Positions 55,682-64,000 of a stretch of DNA of 64,000 bases are shown piece by piece. The stretch is from Planctomycetota bacterium. Lineage in GTDB: Bacteria; Planctomycetota; B15-G4. Location of the stretch: assembly GCA_020638905.1 (NCBI GenBank), contig JACKHP010000007.1:124001-188000 (forward strand). Reading direction: 5' to 3'. Below the pieces are notes generated by a model. That model had not been told where the DNA came from. It searched no databases and saw nothing but the letters and a program-made list of their open reading frames with translations. Position 1 is the stretch's first letter. Each line of letters opens with the position of its first letter. The position numbers and the translations under genes are program-made.

Positions 55682-57547
55682 GTGCGCCTCGTCCCGACCC
55701 AGCTCCTCGCCACCCTGCGCCGGATCGTCGCCGGACCCGAGTCGCTCATGGTGGCGATGGTCGTGGCGCTGGTCGAGATGGTCGGTCCGTCGTCGCTCGA
55801 CGACGTCGACGACATCCCGTGGGTGCTGCTGCTGCCGATGCTGCTCATGTTCGGCTGCTCGATGGCGCGCTACCGCAGCCTGCCGATGACCACGGCGATC
55901 CTCGACTTCGCGGTGTCGGTCTTCCACCGCCTGCGCGGACGGCTCGTGCTCAGCCTCGGGCTCGACTTCCATCCCGAGCGCTCGCCGCGCCTGCCGCCGT
56001 TCACCGGGCTGCGCCGGCTGCTCGTGCTGCTGGTGCTGGCGGCGTTCGTGCTCGCGCCGGCGCAGGGCGTGCTGCGCGAGGTGCTGGCGGTCACGCGCGT
56101 GCGCGGCCTGTACACCTTCCACGTGCTGCTGCTCGGCGTCGTGTGGTCCTTGCTCGCGGCCGGCATCGTGATCGCGGCGCCGGCCGTGATCCTGGGCGTG
56201 CTCGAGGTGCTCAAGCGGCGCGCGGCGCTCGAGGGAGCGTCACGTGTCGCGGCGGTGGTCTCGATCCTCGCGCTGGTCACGGTGCTGCTCGTCTCGCTCG
56301 ACGCCGCGCTCGGCCTCACGGGATGCCTGGGCGTGCTCGCCTTCGCGTGCGTGCTGCCGTCGCTCGTGCATCCCGTCGATCCGCCGCGCGGTCCCTGGCT
56401 CAACATCGCCGTCGGCCGCACGGGACGTCCGCGCACCGCCCGCCTGGGCGAGGTCGTGCGCGACGTGCATCGCCTGCTCGCGTTGGGCGCGTTCGCGATC
56501 GTGTGCGTGCTCGCGCCGTCCGAGCGCGTGTCCGACGCGCTGTTCCCGGTGACCGACGTGCTGCTGCGCGTCTTCGGCTGGCTGGCCGCGTGGCTCTTCA
56601 CCGGCGGCGCGCTGCTGGCCATCGCCGAGTTCAACCGGCGGCGGCGGCTCTACGACCCGGCCTTCGAACGCAGCCGCGTGCTGTGGGCCATCCCCGGACC
56701 GGAAGCGTCGGCGCTCGACCTCGAGCGCGCGGCCATCGCCGGCGCGGGCTGGCGGCTCGTGATCGACGACCGCATGCCCGACGGAGACGACGCCGACTTG
56801 CTCGTGGGACTGCCGCGCGGGCTCGTGCCGCCGAGCACGGTGCCGCTCTCGCGCATCCCTCCGGCGGCGTTCCTGGTCTCCGACGACCCGGGCGCGCTGC
56901 TCGACGAGGCCGAGGAGCGCGACAAGGCCGAGCGGGCCACGCTGGCGCTCGAGCGGCTGCTCGTCTCGGCGCGTCCGCGGCTGGGCGACCGCGGCGAGGG
57001 CACGTTCCTCGTCCCGCACTGCTGGCTCGTGGTGGGACTCACGCGCGACGACGACCGCGGCGGGCTCGATCGTCCGCCGGCGCTCACGTTCGGACAGTCG
57101 TTCCAGGCGGTGCTCGGCACGCGCCTGCGGCGCTTCCTGTACGAGGTCATGGCCCGCAGCGGCGTCGACGTCTTCTACGTCGAGGACGCGGTCACGCCGG
57201 AGCAGGTGGGCGAGGTGCTCGAGCTGCTCTTCGAGCGTCACATCGCGCGCACCGAGCCGGCCGAGGTGGCCGAGCACGAGTTCGTGGGCGTGACGGGCGT
57301 GCGCGTCGTGCTGCACGACGTCGACCCCGAGGGCGAAGGCATCGCGGGCGTCGACGCGCACGTGACGCGCAACGCGATCTCGCGCGCGCGCATCATGATC
57401 ATCGGCAAGGACCGCCGCGACGACGACGACGACGACGGACCGCCCGAGTCGGGCGAGTCGAACGACCTGTGGCTGCGCGAGTCGCTGCGCACCGTGTTCG
57501 ACGGCCTGCGTCCGGTGGGCAGCCTGGGCGGCGGCGGCGCGAGCTGA
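55682..57547 (+). CDS. Large unrecognised membrane protein
   Basis: 621 residues. About eight to ten hydrophobic helices lie between residues 15 and 325 (ESLMVAMVVALVEMVG, WVLLLPMLLMFGC, LLVLLVLAAFVLAPA, FHVLLLGVVWSLLAAGIVIAAPAVI, VAAVVSILALVTVLLVSL, CLGVLAFACVLPSLV). The last 300 residues are soluble, with a conserved-looking FEFVGVTGVRVVLHDVDPEG-type sheet and a run of seven Asp near the end. GTG start at 55682, shortly before the first hydrophobic helix. No family recognised. Ends at a perfect hairpin. Confidence 0.8.
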   Translation: MRLVPTQLLATLRRIVAGPESLMVAMVVALVEMVGPSSLDDVDDIPWVLLLPMLLMFGCSMARYRSLPMTTAILDFAVSVFHRLRGRLVLSLGLDFHPERSPRLPPFTGLRRLLVLLVLAAFVLAPAQGVLREVLAVTRVRGLYTFHVLLLGVVWSLLAAGIVIAAPAVILGVLEVLKRRAALEGASRVAAVVSILALVTVLLVSLDAALGLTGCLGVLAFACVLPSLVHPVDPPRGPWLNIAVGRTGRPRTARLGEVVRDVHRLLALGAFAIVCVLAPSERVSDALFPVTDVLLRVFGWLAAWLFTGGALLAIAEFNRRRRLYDPAFERSRVLWAIPGPEASALDLERAAIAGAGWRLVIDDRMPDGDDADLLVGLPRGLVPPSTVPLSRIPPAAFLVSDDPGALLDEAEERDKAERATLALERLLVSARPRLGDRGEGTFLVPHCWLVVGLTRDDDRGGLDRPPALTFGQSFQAVLGTRLRRFLYEVMARSGVDVFYVEDAVTPEQVGEVLELLFERHIARTEPAEVAEHEFVGVTGVRVVLHDVDPEGEGIAGVDAHVTRNAISRARIMIIGKDRRDDDDDDGPPESGESNDLWLRESLRTVFDGLRPVGSLGGGGAS

Positions 57548-57581
57548 GGCGCGTCGGGGGCCGTTCTCCCCCGGGACGAGC

Positions 57582-57617
57582 ACGGCCGCGCGTCCCCGGA
57601 CGGAGACGCGCGGCCGT
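57582..57617. terminator. Perfect hairpin between convergent genes
   Basis: 13-bp stem ACGGCCGCGCGTC/GACGCGCGGCCGT with a 10-nt loop. It lies between the stops at 57547 and 57642 and should end both transcripts. Confidence 0.75.
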
Positions 57618-57641
57618 CGATGCTAGGCGAACCGCGCGGTG

Positions 57642-59186
57642 TCAGGTGCGCGGGCAGCTCGTCACGGTGATCTTCACGTCGACGCAGTGCGTGAAGACCG
57701 GGTCGTACTCGTGGCAGGGCTTGGTCCATGTGGTGCCGAAGCAGTAACCGCCCTCGTTGCAGACCACGTCGTCCCAGTTGCTGAACTCCTGGCCGCAGAT
57801 GAGTCCGACTCCGTAGAGGCGCACGCACTCGCCGCAGCCGTTGGGGCCCGGGTCGATGTTCGCGGTGGTGCAGAGCGACTCCTCGACGGTCACCGAGCCG
57901 CCGACCTCGCCGCCCGTGAGCTTCGCCTTGACCGAGAACGACTGGGACGACTTGACACACAACTCGATCGAACCGCTCTTGACGCAGAAGATCGGTGACA
58001 CGGGGAGCGCCCACTGCTGGCAGACGACGCCACCGACCGGGGTGCCGTCGCCGGGGCAGCCGAACGACCAGAACTTCGTCCAGCCGCTGGGCTGGCCGGG
58101 GTCGCAGGTCCAGCTCGGGTCGAAGTTGGGCAGGCCGGGGTCGCAGTCGGTGCAGTTGTCGGCGAGGTAGATCGGAACGGCCCCGGTCAGGTCGACCTTG
58201 TCGATGCCCTGTCCCTTGTCGCCGTCGAAGACGGGGGTGTCGAGCGGGTAGCTCTCGATCACGGTGTGGTCGTCCACCTTGCCGTCGCGCCAGAGGAAGA
58301 ACAGGTAGCCCTCGGGCATGTCGCCGCCGAGGTAGTACAGCGCCTGCGAGTCGATGTCGAGCGCCTTGTACGACACGACGAACGAGCTCGCGGCCGCCTC
58401 GCGGACGGCGTCGATTGCGTCGGTGTCGCCCTGCGGCACGAAGTGCACCACGTCGAGCTGCTGGGTGGCGTAGTCGTCGGGCCCGAAGTTGTGCATCACG
58501 AGGCCCAGGCCGTCGTCGCCGAGCGGTGCGCCCCCGGGCGTGTTGACGCGCATGACCAGCCCGCGCTCGTACTGCGACGCGTCCCCCGGATAGCCGTAGT
58601 AGGCCAGCGTCTGGGCCACGACGTCGGCGTTCACGAGCATGCCGATGTCTGCGCAGAACTGGATGCCCGACTGCGCGGGGACGTTGACCTCCCAGAAGGG
58701 GTAGTCACGGTCTGCGGGATAGAAGTGCTGCTCGGACACTCCGTTGTCGTCGATGACCATCGAGTGCACCTTCGGCTGCGTGAAGGCCTTGGAGTACGAC
58801 AGGTAGCCGTGCCCCGTGGTGAAGACGTCGAAGTCGGTCTTCATGCCGAGCACGACGCCGCCGTCGATCGGCGACTCGTGGAGCGTGCACTCGACGTGCG
58901 TCCCGTTCGGCAGCGCGTAGAACTCGGTGTTCCCGCGTGCGCCCGTTGTGCCGAGGATCGGACGATGCCCGGTGGGTTTCAGCATGACGGCGACGCCGGC
59001 GAGCGGCTCGACGTCGAAGTCGTCGTACACGCTCACCGAGGTGAAGACGTCCTTGAGGGGCAGTGGAACGGGCTGCTGTGTGGGGGCCTGGGCGACGGCG
59101 GACGCGGCGAGCGGAACCATGATCAGCGACGCGGCGAGCGCGCGACGCGCGTGCGCGAGGAATCGGCGGGATGTACGGGTGCTCAT
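57642..59186 (-). CDS. Cys-rich secreted protein
   Basis: 514 residues. A signal peptide (about 1-36, ALAASLIMVPLAASAVAQAP) and a large body suggest export. The second half is rich in Cys and Trp (NCTDCDPG, SWTCDPGQPS, SFGCPGD, CGECVRLYGVGLICG, NEGGYCFGTTW) with about 18 Cys, probably disulphide-linked. The first half contains an acidic stretch and a segment PVYDDFDVEPLAGVAVMLK-like without a recognised family. ATG at 59186 with GGAGAGATCC upstream. It ends at the hairpin at 57582-57617. The C-terminal module is absent. Confidence 0.8.
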   Translation of the reverse strand: MSTRTSRRFLAHARRALAASLIMVPLAASAVAQAPTQQPVPLPLKDVFTSVSVYDDFDVEPLAGVAVMLKPTGHRPILGTTGARGNTEFYALPNGTHVECTLHESPIDGGVVLGMKTDFDVFTTGHGYLSYSKAFTQPKVHSMVIDDNGVSEQHFYPADRDYPFWEVNVPAQSGIQFCADIGMLVNADVVAQTLAYYGYPGDASQYERGLVMRVNTPGGAPLGDDGLGLVMHNFGPDDYATQQLDVVHFVPQGDTDAIDAVREAAASSFVVSYKALDIDSQALYYLGGDMPEGYLFFLWRDGKVDDHTVIESYPLDTPVFDGDKGQGIDKVDLTGAVPIYLADNCTDCDPGLPNFDPSWTCDPGQPSGWTKFWSFGCPGDGTPVGGVVCQQWALPVSPIFCVKSGSIELCVKSSQSFSVKAKLTGGEVGGSVTVEESLCTTANIDPGPNGCGECVRLYGVGLICGQEFSNWDDVVCNEGGYCFGTTWTKPCHEYDPVFTHCVDVKITVTSCPRT

Positions 59187-59505
59187 CGATGGATCTCTCC
59201 GTGTGACGTGGTCTGCGAATGACGAGACGACGCACTCGATGACCGTCGCGACGCTCACCGGGTACGGAAGACCAAGAGCGATTTCTCACGGAGTGGGGAC
59301 ATCGCGGATCGAGCGTGTCGCGCACGCGAAGAGCCGAGATCGGCGCAGCGACGCCCGTGTCCACGCAGGGCCTCGCGATCGCGCGCGCGAGGAGGCCGCG
59401 ACGCGACCGCGGATTCCATTGCGGACTCATCGTTCTGCCTGCGCGCCCGTCGTGCTCGGACGCGGATGCGTCGATGGACGCATCCGCGCGACCCCGGAGC
59501 GGGCG
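59187..59505. other. Promoter region and terminator between divergent and co-directional genes
   Basis: 319 bp without a supported gene. It holds the promoter of the Cys-rich protein (start 59186) and, at 59461-59488, the terminator of the DUF1328 gene. Between them there is only GC-rich sequence with no further structure that I trust. Confidence 0.6.
59461..59488 (-). terminator. Terminator of the DUF1328 gene
   Basis: Perfect 12-bp stem CGCGGATGCGTC/GACGCATCCGCG with loop GATG, 17 bp downstream of the DUF1328 stop on the minus strand. Confidence 0.7.
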
Positions 59506-59670
59506 TCACGTCACGACGCGACGTCCCGCGATGAGCGAGATCACGAAGACCACGAGGAAGACGAAGAACAGGATCTTCGCGATGCCGGCGGCTGCGCCGG
59601 CGATGCCCGTGAAGCCGAGCAGGCCCGCGAGGATCGCGATGATGAAGAACGTCAAGGTCCAGGACAGCAT
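59506..59670 (-). CDS. Small DUF1328 membrane protein
   Basis: 54 residues, found directly in the sequence. Two hydrophobic helices (FFIIAILAGLLGFTGIAGA and KILFFVFLVVFVISLI) joined by an AAAGIA turn and ending in a basic tail: the standard DUF1328 pattern (YtjA-like small membrane proteins, linked to stress in other bacteria). ATG at 59670 with GGAGGA 6 nt upstream. The next gene on the same strand encodes a YqjD/ElaB-like protein, and further membrane genes lie divergently. Confidence 0.9.
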   Translation of the reverse strand: MLSWTLTFFIIAILAGLLGFTGIAGAAAGIAKILFFVFLVVFVISLIAGRRVVT

Positions 59671-59732
59671 GGTGTGTCCTCCGGATCGGGATGGGTGCCG
59701 CCCGCGCCGCGTCGTGCGGCGCGTCGGCGCAT

Positions 59733-60038
59733 TCAGCGGCGACGTGCGAACAGGAAGCCGAACAGCAGTCCGGCGCCGGCGGCCAGCGCGAGCGACGCCT
59801 TCGGGCGTTCGGCGACGCGCTCCTCGAGTCCGTCACGCACCTTGGCGGCACGTTCTCCGACCGACGTGGCGCCCTCGGACGCGGCGTGGCCGAGGCGCGC
59901 GAACTCCTCGCGCACGGCGCGGCGTGCGACGCGTGCGAGCTCGCCCACGTCGTCCTTGACGCGGCCTGCCTGCTCGCGCAGCTCGTGTCGTGCGTCCGGT
60001 TCGTCCTGTGGCTTGCGAGTGTGCTCCAGCGTGGTCAT
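59733..60038 (-). CDS. DUF883 (ElaB/YqjD-like) membrane-anchored protein
   Basis: 101 residues. A long amphipathic helix (RHELREQAGRVKDDVGELAR to GERAAKVRDGLEERV) ends in a short C-terminal membrane anchor (SLALAAGAGLLFGFLFARRR). This matches the ElaB/YqjD family, which binds ribosomes and sits in the inner membrane of stationary-phase enterobacteria. ATG at 60038 with AAAGGAC upstream. It forms a small stress-type cluster with DUF1328, YqjE-like and the next small membrane protein, similar in content to E. coli yqjD-yqjE-yqjK. Confidence 0.85.
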   Translation of the reverse strand: MTTLEHTRKPQDEPDARHELREQAGRVKDDVGELARVARRAVREEFARLGHAASEGATSVGERAAKVRDGLEERVAERPKASLALAAGAGLLFGFLFARRR

Positions 60039-60349
60039 CGTTCGTCCTTTCTCGACGCGGGAAGCGCGTCGTTCGCAGGGATCATGAGCACCTCGCGTGC
60101 CAGAGCCGCGAAGACCTCCGATCACGGCGTCCGGGTCCCTGCAGCGAGGTGTCCGGGCTGCGCAGGGGTCGATTCGACGCACCGTTGTAGAAATGCGCTC
60201 CCGGCGAGACGTGGCCCACCTGCTTCGACGGGAGCGGACCGCGCCGCCCGCGCGCCGCACGCGCGCGTTGCGCGCCCGATCGGGCGTCCCGAACCTCGTG
60301 CGCCCTTACGGCACGCGGCTTGCAATGCCTCGAGCGAGGAGTTTCCGCC
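60039..60349. other. Divergent promoter region
   Basis: 311 bp between the divergent starts of the YqjD-like (minus) and YqjE-like (plus) genes. No reading frame fits a gene. Promoters for both are expected here, and a GAGGAG site precedes the ATG at 60350. I see no clear -35/-10 pair. Confidence 0.5.
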
Positions 60350-60928
60350 ATGACGCATCGCATGACACCCGCAGCCGGCTTCCCGAACCCCGGTGATGTC
60401 GAGGACCCGACGCAGCACGACGGTGCGCACCGCAACGGTTCGCGCCTCCACGGCGTCGGCGACCCCGCGCAGGATGCTCGCGACGAGCGCGACGCGACGC
60501 GACGGCCGGCGCGCGACGCCGGCGCGTCGGCGCGCATCCGGACACCCGGCTCGCGCAGCATGGTGGACGACCTGGCGGACCTCGTCCACGATCTGCGCGA
60601 GCTCGCGGCGCTGCAGGTCGAGGAGGTCCGCCTGCTGCTGCGCTTCAAGGCGCGCCGGTTGGCGGTCCTTTGCCTGGTGACGACCGCCAGTCTCGCGGCG
60701 CTGCTGCTCGCGGTGGACGCGTGCGTGCGCGGACTCGCCGGTGGCCTGGCACAGGCCACAGGCGTCCCGTGGATGGGCGACGTGCTGGCGGGGTTGACCA
60801 CACTCGCGCTGTTGGCGTTCGGCTTCCACCTGCGTGGTCGTCGTCTCGAGGCCAAGGTGCTGAGGCGGCTCCAGCGTCGCCGCGACGCCGAGTCCGATCT
60901 CGACATCGAGCCCGAGGTCGCATCGTGA
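60350..60928 (+). CDS. YqjE-like membrane protein (phage-holin-3_6 superfamily)
   Basis: 192 residues. The first 85 residues are disordered and Arg/Asp-rich. The core follows: a helix RSMVDDLADLVHDLRELAAL, then EEVRLLLRFKARR, and two membrane helices (AVLCLVTTASLAALLLAVDAC and VLAGLTTLALLAFGFHL) with a basic end. This matches YqjE-type proteins in E. coli (Phage_holin_3_6 fold) except for the long N-terminus. ATG at 60350 with GAGGAG 7-12 nt upstream. Its stop overlaps the next GTG by 4 bp. Confidence 0.8.
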   Translation: MTHRMTPAAGFPNPGDVEDPTQHDGAHRNGSRLHGVGDPAQDARDERDATRRPARDAGASARIRTPGSRSMVDDLADLVHDLRELAALQVEEVRLLLRFKARRLAVLCLVTTASLAALLLAVDACVRGLAGGLAQATGVPWMGDVLAGLTTLALLAFGFHLRGRRLEAKVLRRLQRRRDAESDLDIEPEVAS

Positions 60929-61233
60929 GGGCGCTGGACGCCGTGCGCGCCCGGCGTCGCGTCGTCGCGCGGGCGGTGGCCCGCGATCGTGCGCGCCTGC
61001 TGCGACGGGCCTCGTGCGCCGCGCCGGAGATCGTCGAGGCCGCGCGCTCGCCGTGGGCGATCGTCGCCGGCGGGCTGTTCGGCGGCGCGTTGTGCGGCGT
61101 GTGGCTCGCACGCGCCGACTCCGGACGCCTGCGGCGCGGCTTCGTGTCGACCGCGCGCGGAGCAGGACGCGTCGCGCGCAGCGTGGGCGCCGCCGCCGTC
61201 GCGCATCTGTTCGCCGCCGACGCGCCGGACTGA
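60925..61233 (+). CDS. Small basic membrane protein (YqjK position)
   Basis: 102 residues. A basic helix (RARRRVVARAVARDRARLLR) is followed by a transmembrane stretch at about 45-62 (SPWAIVAGGLFGGALCGVWL) and a basic C-terminus. The GTG at 60925 overlaps the YqjE-like stop (GTGA), so it is coupled. By position it corresponds to yqjK of E. coli, though sequence similarity is only in general type. Function unknown. Confidence 0.75.
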   Translation: MRALDAVRARRRVVARAVARDRARLLRRASCAAPEIVEAARSPWAIVAGGLFGGALCGVWLARADSGRLRRGFVSTARGAGRVARSVGAAAVAHLFAADAPD

Positions 61234-61251
61234 CGGGGGCGGGGCGCGCGG

Positions 61252-62499
61252 TCAGCCCGCGGGCGCGTCCTCGGCCAGGTCCCAGTAGTAGAACAGCGAC
61301 GTGGGGATCGGAGGCACGCGCATCGTGATGCGGTACCCGCGGAAGCGCGCGGCGTCCCAGCCACCGCGCTGCAGCGCCAGCGCGACGAGCTCGGTGTAGC
61401 GGGGCATCTCGGGCGTGGCGAGCGCGGCCAGCCCGGGACCGAGGTCGGTCACGTCCTCGACGAGTTCGAGCCGGTTGCGATCGAGGCTCGAGGCGAGGTT
61501 CACGAGGCGGCTGCCGTCGAGCCGGCTGAAGAGCGCCGGTTCCGGCGCGTCCCACGGCATGTCCTCGTGCACGAGCAGGTCGAACTGCAGCGCTTCGACC
61601 GGCGTGACGAGCGTGCAGCCGATCTGCGCGATGGTGTCCTCGGGCGTGCGGTACGCCGAGACCGCGGAGCGCGCCATGATGCCGTACACGACGTCGAGCG
61701 CGGCGGTGTTGCCCACCGGTCCGCCGGGCAGCTCGACCTGGCGCTCGACGCCGTCCTGCACGATCTCGAGCTTGGGGAGCGGGCGCGAGCAGAAGTCGCG
61801 CAGCAGCGGGACGCCGTCGAGCGGACCGCGCGGGTCGAGCGGCTCGCCGAAGCTGCCCGGCAGCGGACTGCCGTCGTCGTGGAACACGAAGTGTCGCGTG
61901 ACCATCCAGCGCACGTCGGGACGCAGTCGGCGCAGCCCGAGCAGTCCGCTGAACTGGATGTAGTCGGCGCGGCGCCCGTCGTCGGCGGGCGCGAGGATCG
62001 CCGTCGAGAACTGCAGTCGAGCCTGCACGCCGAAGGTGCTGCTGTTGCCCAAGAACGCCTTCTGGCGCGCGGAGAGCAGGAGCTCGGCCCGTCCGCCGCG
62101 CGGACCGTGCGAGGCGACGAGCAGATCGAGCGTGGCGCGGTCACCGGCGTGCAGCGCGATGAGCGCGTCGAAGCTCTTCATCGCGTCGCGCACGGCGCCG
62201 ACGTCCTCGGGACGGGCTCCGCCGGCGACGAAGGCGTCGAGCAGGATCTGCATGCCGGCCGTCCCGGGCACGTGGCTCACGGCCTCGAAGGGATCGGACG
62301 CGCCGATGATGCGCGAGACCTTCCAGGTCAGGTTCTTGTTCAGCCCGAGCCGTCGCGAGACCTCCTGGGGACGCGTGGACGGCAGGCCCGAGCCGGCGTG
62401 GAGTTGGAGCAGCGCGGCGCGCAGCCACGCCATCACGACCCTCAGCTCGTCGGCGAAGGCGGGCACGTCGGGGTCGGCGGCTGTCTCGGTCTGGGGCAT
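61252..62499 (-). CDS. Hypothetical protein with HTH-like stretch
   Basis: 415 residues, no signal peptide. Near residues 40-85 a helix-turn-helix-like stretch occurs (STRPQEVSRRLGLNKNLTWK, then VSRIIGASDPFEAVSHVPGT). The rest is mixed alpha/beta with many conserved-looking turns (GLLGLRRLRPDVRW, LPGGPVGNTAALD, RYTELVALALQRGGWD) but no known domain. ATG at 62499, after which codon bias is normal. Converges with the small membrane protein gene. DNA binding is a guess from the HTH-like stretch. Confidence 0.7.
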   Translation of the reverse strand: MPQTETAADPDVPAFADELRVVMAWLRAALLQLHAGSGLPSTRPQEVSRRLGLNKNLTWKVSRIIGASDPFEAVSHVPGTAGMQILLDAFVAGGARPEDVGAVRDAMKSFDALIALHAGDRATLDLLVASHGPRGGRAELLLSARQKAFLGNSSTFGVQARLQFSTAILAPADDGRRADYIQFSGLLGLRRLRPDVRWMVTRHFVFHDDGSPLPGSFGEPLDPRGPLDGVPLLRDFCSRPLPKLEIVQDGVERQVELPGGPVGNTAALDVVYGIMARSAVSAYRTPEDTIAQIGCTLVTPVEALQFDLLVHEDMPWDAPEPALFSRLDGSRLVNLASSLDRNRLELVEDVTDLGPGLAALATPEMPRYTELVALALQRGGWDAARFRGYRITMRVPPIPTSLFYYWDLAEDAPAG

Positions 62500-62720
62500 G
62501 GGGGACGGCTTTCGAGGCGATCCAGGGGGACGGGGCGAGTCCAAAGGTACCACCGGGAGCCTCGCCACGAACGCCACGAAAAACTTCCCTGGGGAAACTT
62601 GCAGGGATACATTCACTGGCATAGGATGCTGCTCCAATGACACCGGATCACGCGATCCGGGTCTCCCCCGCACGCTCGGAAGCGCCTGGCCGGCGACCTT
62701 CCACTCCGGAGTCCAGCGTC

Positions 62721-64000
62721 ATGCGCGCATCGTCGCTCGCAGCTTTCCTCGTCTTGCTCGGGGCTCCGGCCCTGAGTGCCCAGGCCACCTTCCAGGTCCT
62801 GCCGAACACCCTCGGCGGCTCGGGGATCTCGTCCGACGGCACCATCGTCGGCGGCGCGCACGCCGCGGGCGGCGGCTTCCTGTGGACGTCGTCGACCGGC
62901 GTCGTGCAGGTGCCCGGCCTCAGCAGCGTGCTCGGCCTCTCGGCCGACGGCAGCTCGCTCGCGGGCACCGCGCCCGGCACGTCGCAGAACGAGGCGGCGC
63001 GCTGGACGAACGGTCTCGGACTCGACCTGGCCGGCGGTCCTCCCGGCTCGATCGGCTGCGGCGCCGACCTGAGCAGCGGCTACGCCGTCTCGGGCGACGG
63101 CTCGGTGCTCGTGGGACTCGGGTGGAACGGCTGCAAGGCCCTCGCCTTCCGCTGGGACTCCACGAACGGCATGCAGTTGCTCCCGAAGGACGGCCCGTTC
63201 AGCGCGCGTGCCAGCGTGGTCTCGCGCGACGGTCTCGTGGTCGGCGGCTTCGACGAGGCCACCGACGGCTCGCGTCGTCCCGCGCTGTGGTTCGACGACG
63301 GCAGCGAGCAGATCCTCTCGATGCCCGGTCACGTGGGGGAGGTGCTGGGCGTGAACGCCGACGGCGGCGTCGCGGTCGGCACCCTCGACCAGGCCGGCTT
63401 CATCTGGACCTCGGGCGGCGGCGTCGTATCGACCGGCGTCCTGAGCGGCGGCCAGGCGGCGAACGTGGCCACGAACGCCGACGGCTCGGTCGTCGTCGGG
63501 CAGACCGGCAGCGCCTTCGACGGCACGAACCACGCCACGATCTGGACCGCGTCCGCCGGCATGCGCAAGGTGTCCGACGTGCTCGCCGAACAGGGCGCCA
63601 CGCTTCCGGCCGGCTACCGCATCGCGGGTGCCACGGGAGTCTCCGACGACGGGCACGTCCTCACCGGCTTCGGCTGGAGCGGCGTCCCGCTCAACACGAG
63701 CGCCTGGGTGGCCGTGCTCGACGACGGCTACGCCGGCACGTGGACCGACCTCGGTCAGGCCCTCGCCGGTGGCGGTGGCACCCCGCACCTCACCCCGGTG
63801 GGTCCGATGCAGCCGGGTACACTGACCCGGATCGCGCTCGGCGGCGGCGCCCCCGCCACGCCCTCGAACCTCGTCATCGGCGTCACGCAGCTCGGTGCGC
63901 CGTTCAAGGGCGGGACGATGGTCCCGAACGTCGACCTGCTCGTCTCGGGCTTCTCGACGGCCGCGAACGGCTCCGCGGTCATCTCGTTCCCGTGGCCGTC
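62721..64000 (+). CDS. Secreted HAF-repeat protein with C-terminal module (cut by window end)
   Basis: Open to the window end, 426 codons read. A signal peptide (1-20, SLAAFLVLLGAPALSAQ) is followed by HAF-type units of about 45-50 residues (VPGLSSVLGLSADGSSLAGT, AVSGDGSVLVGLGWNGCKAL, VVSRDGLVVGGFDEATDGSR, NVATNADGSVVVGQTG, GVSDDGHVLTGFGWSG), each followed by AxxW or AFRW. The final part enters the shared module (NLVIGVTQLGAPFKGGTMVP, PNVDLLVSG) and is truncated before its end. ATG at 62721. Probably extracellular; no stop inside the window. Confidence 0.85.
   Translation, partial: MRASSLAAFLVLLGAPALSAQATFQVLPNTLGGSGISSDGTIVGGAHAAGGGFLWTSSTGVVQVPGLSSVLGLSADGSSLAGTAPGTSQNEAARWTNGLGLDLAGGPPGSIGCGADLSSGYAVSGDGSVLVGLGWNGCKALAFRWDSTNGMQLLPKDGPFSARASVVSRDGLVVGGFDEATDGSRRPALWFDDGSEQILSMPGHVGEVLGVNADGGVAVGTLDQAGFIWTSGGGVVSTGVLSGGQAANVATNADGSVVVGQTGSAFDGTNHATIWTASAGMRKVSDVLAEQGATLPAGYRIAGATGVSDDGHVLTGFGWSGVPLNTSAWVAVLDDGYAGTWTDLGQALAGGGGTPHLTPVGPMQPGTLTRIALGGGAPATPSNLVIGVTQLGAPFKGGTMVPNVDLLVSGFSTAANGSAVISFPWP

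Overview
The window is very GC-rich chromosomal DNA with third codon positions almost all G or C, frequent GTG/TTG starts and good Shine-Dalgarno sites. Lineage is inferred. Large Ser/Thr kinases with WD40 or TPR tails next to ECF-type sigma factors, a DUF1573 protein, many secreted FG-GAP/beta-propeller proteins and a recurring extracellular module ending in a Q-A-W or Q-A-like strand all point to a high-GC member of the Planctomycetota. No rRNA, tRNA, CRISPR array, phage or complete insertion sequence was seen.

Region 1 (1-5.2 kb, minus strand): a sigma-region-2-like small protein, then a TTG-started sigma factor with a TPR-like tail translationally coupled to a secreted protein, then a glycogen/alpha-glucan phosphorylase. 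Region 2 (5.3-10 kb, plus): two coupled M14 carboxypeptidase paralogues, the first with its zinc site destroyed and an Ala/Glu/Gly repeat inserted, followed by truB. Region 3 (10-18.7 kb): a secreted HExxH protein divergent from a PadR regulator with a perfect 19-bp palindrome between them; a secreted protein with a structured leader; a DUF1573 protein; a macrodomain protein; an SGNH hydrolase-like membrane protein; an acylphosphatase.

Region 4 (18.7-28.3 kb): a 1238-residue WD40 Ser/Thr kinase divergent from an ECF-like sigma factor, a VOC-domain remnant directly behind the sigma stop codon, a membrane protein, two tandem repeat-rich secreted paralogues and a GIY-YIG protein. Region 5 (28.3-39.4 kb): secreted proteins (YVTN propeller, FG-GAP, lipoprotein) around a sigma/kinase pair that overlaps by 4 bp. 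Region 6 (39.4-49.2 kb): a DUF4143 ATPase, a membrane-bound MutS-like ATPase, a CoA-transferase/HAD pair, a methyltransferase, a flavodoxin, another sigma factor, an AIM24-like protein and a histone-deacetylase-family amidohydrolase.

Region 7 (49.2-57.6 kb): an envelope-like operon (GT87-type glycosyltransferase, kinase-fold protein, isoprenylcysteine-methyltransferase-like protein), then a 757-bp non-coding stretch with two hairpin repeats in opposite orientation that show a compensatory base change, then DUF4863, peroxiredoxin, HAD, pirin and a large membrane protein. Region 8 (57.6-64 kb): a Cys-rich secreted protein, a stress/membrane cluster (DUF1328, YqjD/ElaB-like, YqjE-like, a small membrane protein), an unknown protein with an HTH-like stretch, and a HAF-repeat secreted protein cut by the window edge.

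Recurring themes are sigma factors paired or coupled with kinases or exported proteins, and secreted proteins sharing one C-terminal module. Functions are read from motifs and family knowledge; no database search was run.
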